From contig JAFKLV010000059.1 of NCBI GenBank assembly GCA_017304125.1, positions 1 to 8,022 of the forward strand: a stretch of DNA of 8,022 bases. Direction: 5' to 3'. The stretch comes from Sphingomonadales bacterium (GTDB lineage: Bacteria; Pseudomonadota; Alphaproteobacteria; Sphingomonadales; Sphingomonadaceae). Position 1 is the first letter of the stretch, and each line of letters starts with the position of its first letter. The notes beneath the pieces are model-generated. The model had not been told where the DNA came from. It was given only the letters and a program-made list of their open reading frames with translations, and searched no databases. Both the position numbers and the translations under genes were made by a program. This document shows, one piece after another, positions 1-5,644 of the stretch.

Positions 1-375
1 GGGACGCTGGGGACGCAGGTCACCGGCCTGAACGCCAATGTCGGTGCACTGGATACGCAGGTGACGGCGCTGGACACGAACGTCGGGACGCTGGGGACGC
101 AGGTCACCGGCCTGAACGCCAATGTCGGTGCATTGGATACGCAGGTGACGGCGCTGGATACGAACGTCGGGACGCTGGGCGCGCAGATGACCGGGCTGAA
201 TGCCGATGTGGGTGCATTGGACACCAACCTCGGCACGCTCGGGACGCAGGTAACCGGGTTGGACGCGAACCTCGGTGCGCTGGGGACGCAGATGACCGCG
301 CTGGATGGCAATCTCAACGCAATGAACGATCAAGTCGACGAGCTTGCCGCCCGGGTTGACGCATTCGATCCGTCC
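1..375 (+). repeat. Tandem 21-bp heptad repeats grouped into 84-bp (28-residue) units
   Basis: The stalk-coding DNA is an array of 21-bp heptads. The highest-order unit is four heptads: VGTLGTQ, VTGLNAN, VGALDTQ, VTALDTN. Bases 1-84 and 85-168 differ at only two positions, both silent (CTG/TTG and GAC/GAT). The next block (166-228) has three heptads, as if one had been lost. Block 229-312 is a diverged four-heptad unit, and the array decays at 313-375. The repeat continues past the left window edge, so its full copy number is unknown. Confidence 0.9.
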
Positions 376-930
376 GCGAAGATCGTCCAATCCCACCCCA
401 AGGCGACCGTCGCGATCGCCGCGGCGAGCGCCGGGGAGGCGGTTTCCTTCGCCGGGACGGCGGGCGATCGGCGCCTGACCGGGGTTGCGCCCGGCGTCGA
501 GGCCAATGATGCGGCGACGATTGGCCAGATGACTGCCGCCGACGGCGCGACACTGGCGGCCGCAAACGGCTATACCGACCGGAGCGCGGCGCAGACGCTG
601 GCCGCCGCGAATAATTATACCGACCGCGCGATGATCGAGACGCTCAACCGCACCGGTCAGATGATCGCGGCCAACAATGTCGAGTTGCGCCGCGACATGA
701 GCGCGCTCGCCGCCGGATCGAACGCGCTCGCCGCGCTGCCGCAGGCGTTCATCCCCGGGCGCGGGATGGTCGGTGCGTCGATCGGGGGCAGCCGCGGGCA
801 GACCGCCTTTGCGATGGGCGTGTCAAAGGCCTTCGTCGGCAAGCGCGCGCCGGTGTTCCGCGCCGGCATGGCGGTCGACACGCGGCGCGGCGACTTCAGC
901 TATAACGCCGCGGTCGGTTTTCATTTCTGA
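1..930 (+). CDS. Trimeric autotransporter adhesin (YadA-type), C-terminal part, 5' end outside window
   Basis: The frame is open from base 1, so the true start lies upstream; 309 residues are visible, ending in TGA at 928-930. Residues 1-123 are regular heptads with V/L/M at position a and L (M or F near the end) at position d, such as VTGLNAN and VGALDTQ, which predicts a parallel trimeric coiled-coil stalk. Residues about 148-177 form a neck-like segment (RRLTGVAPG, then NDAATIGQM at 169-177). Two 15-residue repeats containing AAANxYTDR follow at about 184-213. Residues about 233-309 match the YadA anchor domain: NALAALPQAF, PGRGMVGASIGG, RGQTAFAMGVS, then alternating beta strands ending in the aromatic F expected for BAM-dependent insertion. 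By family knowledge three such tails form one 12-stranded outer-membrane barrel displaying an adhesive passenger. The head, the signal peptide and so the binding specificity are not visible. The family assignment is firm; adhesion itself is inferred. Confidence 0.92.
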   Translation, partial: GTLGTQVTGLNANVGALDTQVTALDTNVGTLGTQVTGLNANVGALDTQVTALDTNVGTLGAQMTGLNADVGALDTNLGTLGTQVTGLDANLGALGTQMTALDGNLNAMNDQVDELAARVDAFDPSAKIVQSHPKATVAIAAASAGEAVSFAGTAGDRRLTGVAPGVEANDAATIGQMTAADGATLAAANGYTDRSAAQTLAAANNYTDRAMIETLNRTGQMIAANNVELRRDMSALAAGSNALAALPQAFIPGRGMVGASIGGSRGQTAFAMGVSKAFVGKRAPVFRAGMAVDTRRGDFSYNAAVGFHF

Positions 931-948
931 GCGGACAAGACCCGCGCC

Positions 949-982
949 AAAAAAGAAAGGGCGGCTCTTGCGGGCCGCCCTT
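949..982 (-). terminator. Rho-independent terminator between convergent adhesin and rpoD genes
   Basis: Bases 957-965 (AAGGGCGGC) pair perfectly with 974-982 (GCCGCCCTT), giving a 9-bp stem and an 8-base loop. On the minus strand the hairpin runs into a T tract (TTTCTTTTTT, complement of 949-958), which makes it a convincing terminator for rpoD, whose stop lies about 24 bases before it. On the plus strand the hairpin is followed only by TTGTCTTGTC, so termination of the adhesin mRNA there is plausible but weaker. It is the only hairpin in the 75-base convergent gap. Confidence 0.82.
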
Positions 983-1005
983 GTCTTGTCACTGATCGGG
1001 TCTCG

Positions 1006-3030
1006 TCACTGATCGAGGAACGAGCGCATCTTGCGGCTGCGGCTCGGATGCTTGAGCTTCCTCAGTGCCTTGGCCTCGATCTGGCGGATACGTTCGCGCG
1101 TCACGCTGAACTGCTGGCCGACCTCTTCGAGCGTGTGATCGGTGTTCATGCCGATCCCGAAGCGCATGCGCAGCACGCGCTCCTCACGCGGGGTAAGGCT
1201 GGCGAGAACGCGGGTGACCGTCTCCTTGAGATTGGCCTGGATCGCGGCGTCGACCGGGATCACCGCATTCTTGTCCTCGATGAAATCGCCGAGGTGCGAA
1301 TCTTCCTCGTCGCCGATCGGCGTTTCGAGGGAGATCGGTTCCTTGGCGATCTTCATCACCTTGCGCACCTTTTCGAGCGGCATCGACAGGCGCTCGGCCA
1401 TTTCCTCCGGCGTCGGCTCACGGCCCTGCTCGTGGAGGAACTGGCGGCTGGTGCGGACCAGCTTGTTGATCGTCTCGATCATATGCACCGGGATACGGAT
1501 CGTGCGCGCCTGATCGGCGATCGAGCGGGTGATCGCCTGGCGGATCCACCAGGTGGCATAGGTCGAGAATTTATAGCCGCGGCGATATTCGAACTTATCC
1601 ACCGCCTTCATCAGGCCGATGTTACCTTCCTGAATAAGATCAAGGAATTGCAGCCCGCGGTTGGTATATTTCTTGGCGATCGAGATGACGAGGCGCAGGT
1701 TCGCCTCGACCATTTCCTTCTTGGCGATCCGCGCCTCGCGCTCGCCCTTCTGGACCATGTTGACGATGCGGCGGAACTCGCCGAGCGCCATCCCGGTCTG
1801 CTGCGCGATCTCGGCGATTTCGGTGCGGATGCGCTCGACCGCGCCCGCCTCGTTGGTGGCGAAGGCGGTCCACTTCTTGTCGAGCCCGTTGACCGACTGG
1901 AGGAAGGTATCGTCCAGCTCGTGGCCCATATAGCGGTCAAGGAAGTCCTTGCGGCTCACCTTGTGGCGCTCGGCCAGACGCAGCATCTGCCCGCCGAGCG
2001 CGGTGAGGCGCCGGTTGAAGCTATAGAGCTGGTCGACGAGATATTCGATCTTGGCGTTGTGGAACTGGACGCTCTCCACCTCGGCGGTGAGCTCCTCGCG
2101 CAACTTCTGATATTTGCGCTCCTCGACGACCGCCAGCTCGCCGCCGGCGCCCATCGCCTCCAGCCGCTGGAGCTGCATCTTCGAGAATTTCTTGTAGATC
2201 GCGGTGATGTTGGCGAACTTCTCCAGCGCCTGCGGCTTGAGCGTTTCCTCCATCTGGGCGAGCGACAAGGTGTTGTCCTCGTCCTCTTCCTCGGCCGGGC
2301 GGCGCGCGCGGCGCTCGGTCAGCTCATCGTCCTCGTCGGCCGCGGCTTCTTCCTCGGGCTCTTCCTCTTCCTTGTAGGAAGGGCCGGCGCTCGATTCGCT
2401 GATCTCGCCCGAATCGTCGTCCTCGGCGCCCTCGACCTGCTCGGCCGACGGGCCCTTGGAGAGCATCGCGTCGAGATCGAGGATCTCGCGCAGCTGCATC
2501 GTGCCTTCGTTGAGCTGGGTCGACCAGTCGATGATCGCGTTGAAGGTGATCGGGCTTTCGCACAGCCCCATGATCATCGTGTCGCGACCGGCCTCGATGC
2601 GCTTGGCGATGGCGATTTCGCCCTCGCGGCTCAGCAGCTCGACCGCCCCCATTTCGCGCAGATACATGCGCACGGGGTCGTCGGTGCGATCGACCGTTTC
2701 CTTCTTCTTCTCGATGACGGGCGCGTTTTCCTGATCGGAATCGACCGAATCGATCTCGTCGTCGGACTCCTGCTCTTCGCCGTCCTCGCCCTGCTCTTCG
2801 TTCTCGACGATGTTCACGCCCATTTCGTTGAGCGCGGACATGATGTCCTCGAGCTGGTCGGAGGACATCTGGTCCTGCGGCAGCGCCTCGTTGAGCTGGT
2901 CATAGGTGATGTAGCCGCGCTTTTTGGCGCGGGCGATCAGCTTCTTGACGTTGGCATCGTTCAAATCGATCAGCGGGGCATCGGCCACATCCGTCGCATC
3001 GTCGCCACCGCTACCGTTCACTTTCACCAT
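1006..3030 (-). CDS. rpoD: RNA polymerase sigma factor RpoD (sigma-70, housekeeping)
   Basis: The 674-residue primary sigma factor directs RNA polymerase to vegetative promoters. Region 1.1 lies at about 20-80 and region 1.2 at about 118-150 (DDPVRMYLREMG). A non-conserved insert at about 151-400 carries an acidic tract at 220-253. Region 2 is at about 439-512, with GLQFLDLIQEGNIGLMKAVD for core binding and YATWWIRQAITRSIADQ for -10 melting and recognition. Region 3 is at about 514-590 and region 4 at about 605-674, including the -35-binding helix-turn-helix EEVGQQFSVTRERIRQIEA. It is longer than E. coli RpoD (613 residues), as is usual in alphaproteobacteria. The ATG at 3030-3028 is preferred: GAGGA (complement of 3037-3041) sits six bases upstream. 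A TTG one codon earlier also keeps the frame open but is a poorer choice. The ATG shares one base with the dnaG stop, indicating translational coupling. Confidence 0.98.
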   Translation of the reverse strand: MVKVNGSGGDDATDVADAPLIDLNDANVKKLIARAKKRGYITYDQLNEALPQDQMSSDQLEDIMSALNEMGVNIVENEEQGEDGEEQESDDEIDSVDSDQENAPVIEKKKETVDRTDDPVRMYLREMGAVELLSREGEIAIAKRIEAGRDTMIMGLCESPITFNAIIDWSTQLNEGTMQLREILDLDAMLSKGPSAEQVEGAEDDDSGEISESSAGPSYKEEEEPEEEAAADEDDELTERRARRPAEEEDEDNTLSLAQMEETLKPQALEKFANITAIYKKFSKMQLQRLEAMGAGGELAVVEERKYQKLREELTAEVESVQFHNAKIEYLVDQLYSFNRRLTALGGQMLRLAERHKVSRKDFLDRYMGHELDDTFLQSVNGLDKKWTAFATNEAGAVERIRTEIAEIAQQTGMALGEFRRIVNMVQKGEREARIAKKEMVEANLRLVISIAKKYTNRGLQFLDLIQEGNIGLMKAVDKFEYRRGYKFSTYATWWIRQAITRSIADQARTIRIPVHMIETINKLVRTSRQFLHEQGREPTPEEMAERLSMPLEKVRKVMKIAKEPISLETPIGDEEDSHLGDFIEDKNAVIPVDAAIQANLKETVTRVLASLTPREERVLRMRFGIGMNTDHTLEEVGQQFSVTRERIRQIEAKALRKLKHPSRSRKMRSFLDQ

Positions 3031-3041
3031 CAATCGTCCTC
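3028..3041 (-). promoter_or_regulatory. rpoD ribosome binding site and TGATG stop-start overlap with dnaG
   Basis: On the minus strand GAGGA (3041-3037) is followed after six bases by ATG (3030-3028). The dnaG stop TGA occupies 3032-3030, so its last base is the first base of the rpoD start (TGATG). The Shine-Dalgarno sequence lies inside the last codons of dnaG. This favours reinitiation by ribosomes finishing dnaG and decides the rpoD start over the TTG at 3033. Confidence 0.8.
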
Positions 3042-4907
3042 GGAACCAAAAGCGCGGGCGTCTTCGTTCGACTGCACGAGATTTGCAAGCCGAAGCTCCA
3101 ACGCCTGCTTTTCCTTCACCAATGCTACCTGCCGCTCGAACGCCTCGTCGGTGAAACGCGCCTGCATCGCAGCCGTTGCCTCTGCGAGCGCCGCATTCAC
3201 CTCCGGGCCGGCCACCAGGATCGCGATCGCCTCATCGAGGTCGGCGCGTGCCTGATGTTCATCCCCTGTCCGCTGCGTGAAACTGTACGGCATCGTATCG
3301 GCCCGCAGCAGGTCTGAAGCCACTGTTTCGAAACCCGACCGCGCCAATATGGTAACGAGCCGCCCGCTATCAAGCGCCCGATCCTCCAGCGCGACATCGA
3401 CCACCGCCTCGAACAATCGCCCGAGCGCGCCGTCGACGAAGCGCAGGCTGCCCAGCACCTCCATATGCCGCGCGATTTCCGCCGGGTGGCGGATCAGCCC
3501 GGCGAGCACCGCCTTGGCCAGCACGCGATCGATCCCGCCGGCGGCGCGCACCGCCTTGGCATCCTCGGTGATCGGCAGCGGCGGGGGCGCCCAGCGTTGC
3601 CCCGGCCGACCGCCAGCGCGCGGCGTGAAGCCGGCGCGTGGGGCAGGGGAGCGGGAGAAGGCGGTGTCGAAACGGTGGCGGAATTCGTTCTGATATTCGC
3701 TCCGCACCGACGGATCGGCGATCGACTGCGCCAGCTCGCCCAGCCGGCGGCGCAGCCCGGCGCGCTGCTCGGGGGTGTTGAGCGGTTCGGCGGCGAATTC
3801 GTGTTTCCACAGCCGATCGACCAATGGCTCGGCATCGCGCACGAGCGCTTCGAACGCCGCGGCGCCTTTCGCCTTGACCAGATCGTCGGGGTCCTGCCCG
3901 TCGGGGAGGGTGACGAAGGCGAGGCTACAGCCCGGCGCCAGCATCGGCAGCGCGCGATGCGCGGCGCGGATCGCGGCCTTCTGCCCGGCGTTGTCGCCGT
4001 CGAAACACAGGATCGGCACGTCGACCATTCGCCACAGCCGTTCGAGCTGATGCTCGGTCAGCGCGGTGCCGAGCGGGGCGACCGCCTCGGCGACGCCGGC
4101 CTGCGCCAGCGCGATCACGTCCATATAGCCTTCGACGACGAACACGCGCCCCGCCTTGCGTGCGGCGGGGGCGGCGCGATCGAGATTGTAGAGCGTGCGC
4201 CCCTTGTCGAACAACGGCGTGTCGGGGGAGTTGAGGTACTTCGGTTCGCCGTCGCCGATCACGCGGCCGCCGAACGCGATCACCCGACCGCGCGGATCGC
4301 GGATCGGGATCATCAGCCGGCCGCGAAAGCGGTCATACGGCTCCTTATTCTCGACGCTGATCAGCAATCCGGCCTCGATCAGCGCGGGATCGCCATAGTC
4401 CTTGAGCGCGGTGCGCAATTTGCCGCGTGCGTCGGGGGCGAAGCCGAGCCCGAAATCGCGCGCGGTCTCGGCCGACAGCCCGCGCCGCTCGATCAGCGTG
4501 CGTGCCTCGCCGCCGGCAATGCCGGAAAGCTGGGTGACGAACCACGATTGCGCCTCGGCCATCGCGTCGTGCAGGCCCTTCTGCCGCTCGGCGCGTTGCG
4601 CGGCGCGCGGGTCAGGGGCGGGGACGTCGAGCCCGGCGGCGGCGGCGAGATCCTTCACCGCATCGATGAACGGCAGGCCGCGCTGGTCGGTCATCCAGCG
4701 AATCGCATCGCCGTGCGCCGAGCAGCCGAAGCAATGATAGAAGCCCTTCTCGTCGTTGACGTAGAAGCTCGGCGTCTTTTCGTTGTGGAAGGGGCAGCAG
4801 CCCTTGTACTCGCGCCCGGCCTTGGTGAGCTTCACCGTCTTGCCGATCAGCGTCGACAACGACGTGCGGGAACGCAACTCGTCGAGAAAGGCGGGCGAAA
4901 GACTCAC
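3030..4907 (-). CDS. dnaG: DNA primase DnaG
   Basis: The 625-residue primase makes RNA primers at the replication fork and binds the replicative helicase DnaB. Numbering is from the GTG at 4907-4905. The N-terminal CHC2 zinc domain contains CCPFHNEKTPSF and FYHCFGCSAHG, with likely zinc ligands C38, H41, C59 and C62. The catalytic core follows: YDRFRGRLMIPIRDPRGRVI (about 191-210), then the Toprim fold with VVEGYMDV (catalytic E259), CFDGDNAG (D303, D305) and GQDPDDLV. Residues about 370-415 resemble the DnaB-binding segment; the linker (about 420-455) is rich in A, P, G and R, and the C-terminal part is helical as expected for the helicase-interaction domain. The frame stays open to a TTG at 4949, but that extension has no family counterpart; from the GTG the zinc ligands fall near their E. 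coli positions. It overlaps rpoD by one base. Confidence 0.97.
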   Translation of the reverse strand: MSLSPAFLDELRSRTSLSTLIGKTVKLTKAGREYKGCCPFHNEKTPSFYVNDEKGFYHCFGCSAHGDAIRWMTDQRGLPFIDAVKDLAAAAGLDVPAPDPRAAQRAERQKGLHDAMAEAQSWFVTQLSGIAGGEARTLIERRGLSAETARDFGLGFAPDARGKLRTALKDYGDPALIEAGLLISVENKEPYDRFRGRLMIPIRDPRGRVIAFGGRVIGDGEPKYLNSPDTPLFDKGRTLYNLDRAAPAARKAGRVFVVEGYMDVIALAQAGVAEAVAPLGTALTEHQLERLWRMVDVPILCFDGDNAGQKAAIRAAHRALPMLAPGCSLAFVTLPDGQDPDDLVKAKGAAAFEALVRDAEPLVDRLWKHEFAAEPLNTPEQRAGLRRRLGELAQSIADPSVRSEYQNEFRHRFDTAFSRSPAPRAGFTPRAGGRPGQRWAPPPLPITEDAKAVRAAGGIDRVLAKAVLAGLIRHPAEIARHMEVLGSLRFVDGALGRLFEAVVDVALEDRALDSGRLVTILARSGFETVASDLLRADTMPYSFTQRTGDEHQARADLDEAIAILVAGPEVNAALAEATAAMQARFTDEAFERQVALVKEKQALELRLANLVQSNEDARAFGSEDD

Positions 4908-4919
4908 ACGCGCATTATA
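4908..4919 (-). promoter_or_regulatory. Candidate dnaG promoter: consensus -10 box six bases before the GTG start
   Basis: The minus strand reads TATAAT at 4919-4914, an exact sigma-70 -10 hexamer, in an otherwise GC-rich stretch. Six bases (4913-4908) separate it from the GTG start, so the expected transcription start would coincide with the first base of the start codon. I find no matching -35 hexamer at 16-18 bases (the positions read CAGAGG or similar). A TTGACT at 4963-4958 is 38 bases away, too far to pair. The candidate rests on the -10 box alone. Confidence 0.4.
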
Positions 4920-4977
4920 CCCTATGCGCCGGAAGCCCTCTGCCCGCAATGAAATTTAGTCAAATAACCGTCGCTCA

Positions 4978-5072
4978 TCCGTGCCGTCACCCCAGCGAAA
5001 GCTGGGGTCTCAGGCGTCAGGGGTAACGCTTGCGGCCGGAGATCCCAGCTTTCGCTGGGATGACGGCACGGA
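4978..5072. repeat. Inverted pair of REP-like palindromes between yqeY and dnaG
   Basis: Bases 4978-5015 pair with 5035-5072: 38-base arms, three mismatches (4990/5060, 5007/5043, 5012/5038) and a 19-base centre. Each arm contains its own smaller palindrome: ACCCCAGC-GAAA-GCTGGGGT at 4989-5008 and ATCCCAGC-TTTC-GCTGGGAT at 5042-5061. The GTCA-yCCCAGC-GAAA-GCTGGGr-TCTC form resembles short intergenic repeats I recall from sphingomonads and is similar in style to Neisseria dRS3 elements; that likeness is from memory and unverified. On the minus strand no T tract follows the hairpin, so it is not a typical intrinsic terminator. It could modulate read-through from yqeY to dnaG or stabilise the yqeY mRNA 3' end. 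It explains most of the 179-base gap between these genes. Confidence 0.85.
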
Positions 5073-5086
5073 CTCGGGGGACGAGC

Positions 5087-5539
5087 CTAGGAAAGCGCCG
5101 CTTTCACCAGCCCGCTGGCCTTGGACATATCGAGCACGCTGGCGTGGCGTGCCTTCAGTTCGGCCATCACGCGGCCCATGTCCTTCATCCCCGCCGCGCC
5201 GAGCTCGGCCTTGATCGCCTCGATCGCGGCGCGGGTGTCCTCCTCGCTCATCTGCTGCGGCAGGAAGCGCTCGATCACCGCGACTTCGCTTTCCTCGGCC
5301 TTGGCCAGTTCCTCGCGGCCGCCCTTGCGATACATCTCGATCGATTCGCGGCGCTGCTTGACCATTTTCTGCAGCACCTCGACCACCAGCGCGTCGTCGT
5401 CGGTGGGGGCAGGGCCGGTGCGCGCCTCGATGTCGCGATTCTTGATCGCGGCCTGGATCAGGCTGACCGCGGCGCGGGTTTCCTTGTCGCCGGCTTTCAT
5501 GGCGGCGATCTGGGCTTGCTTGATGTCGTCTCGAATCAT
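5087..5539 (-). CDS. yqeY: GatB/YqeY domain protein
   Basis: This 150-residue cytoplasmic protein is full length for the stand-alone YqeY family. The family resembles the C-terminal tail of GatB, the subunit that positions tRNA in the Asp/Glu-tRNA amidotransferase; the role of the free protein is not established. Family-typical stretches are MIRDDIKQAQIAAMKAGDKE (1-20), VSLIQAAIKNRDIE (25-38), VLQKMVKQRRESIEMY (55-70), IERFLPQQMSEED (89-101), GMKDMGRVMAELK (117-129) and the C-terminal DMSKASGLVKAAL (137-149). It reads almost entirely as charged amphipathic helices, with no signal peptide or membrane segment. The ATG at 5539-5537 is the natural start because the family begins with this helix; no convincing Shine-Dalgarno precedes it. 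The stop is TAG at 5089-5087. Its place directly upstream of dnaG-rpoD is the usual alphaproteobacterial order. Confidence 0.93.
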   Translation of the reverse strand: MIRDDIKQAQIAAMKAGDKETRAAVSLIQAAIKNRDIEARTGPAPTDDDALVVEVLQKMVKQRRESIEMYRKGGREELAKAEESEVAVIERFLPQQMSEEDTRAAIEAIKAELGAAGMKDMGRVMAELKARHASVLDMSKASGLVKAALS

Positions 5540-5644
5540 GGAAGCGAGATAGCGTCCACGAACGGTTGACGCGAGAGGGGCAAATCCCTAGCGGACGGGG
5601 CTTAGCGACATCGCGAATTTTAACGAACGGAGTGCCCGCCGATC
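5540..5644. other. Divergent intergenic region between yqeY and carA
   Basis: These 105 bases must hold the start signals for both directions. For carA, TTGACG at 5566-5571 (+) is a good -35 match, but the position 17 bases downstream reads TAGCGG, a poor -10 box. GGAG at 5629-5632 is a weak ribosome binding site 12 bases before the carA ATG. For yqeY, TATCTC (complement of 5546-5551) is a weak -10 six bases before the ATG. The octamer ACGAACGG occurs twice in direct orientation, at 5558-5565 and 5623-5630. No clear operator palindrome, attenuator or riboswitch is visible. Confidence 0.45.

Noticed and set aside
61..63. GTG as the start of the adhesin gene
   Set aside because: The frame is open upstream to base 1 with the same repeat unit, so this GTG is an internal valine codon in the stalk.
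3031..3033. TTG as the start of rpoD
   Set aside because: The adjacent ATG at 3030-3028 has a GAGGA site at good spacing; a TTG start adds a single residue and is much less likely.
1048..3255. A 735-codon open frame on the plus strand opposite rpoD and the end of dnaG
   Set aside because: Its codons are in exact register with rpoD codons, so it stays open wherever the sense gene avoids TTA, CTA and TCA, all rare in GC-rich genomes. The product is a repetitive leucine/arginine/histidine/aspartate string with no recognisable family.
4947..4949. TTG as the start of dnaG
   Set aside because: The 14-residue extension has no DnaG counterpart and covers the candidate -10 box; the GTG at 4907 gives the usual distance to the zinc motif.
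3465..4952. A 495-codon open frame on the plus strand opposite dnaG
   Set aside because: Same codon-register effect. The conserved zinc-finger and Toprim motifs all lie on the minus strand.
4958..4963. TTGACT (minus strand) as the -35 box of the dnaG promoter
   Set aside because: It lies 38 bases from the TATAAT box, and no -10-like hexamer is found 16-18 bases downstream of it.
4978..5072. The inverted repeat as an insertion-sequence end or a tRNA/CRISPR structure
   Set aside because: No transposase frame lies between the arms, no target duplication is evident, there is no cloverleaf fold, and there are only two units in inverted rather than tandem orientation.
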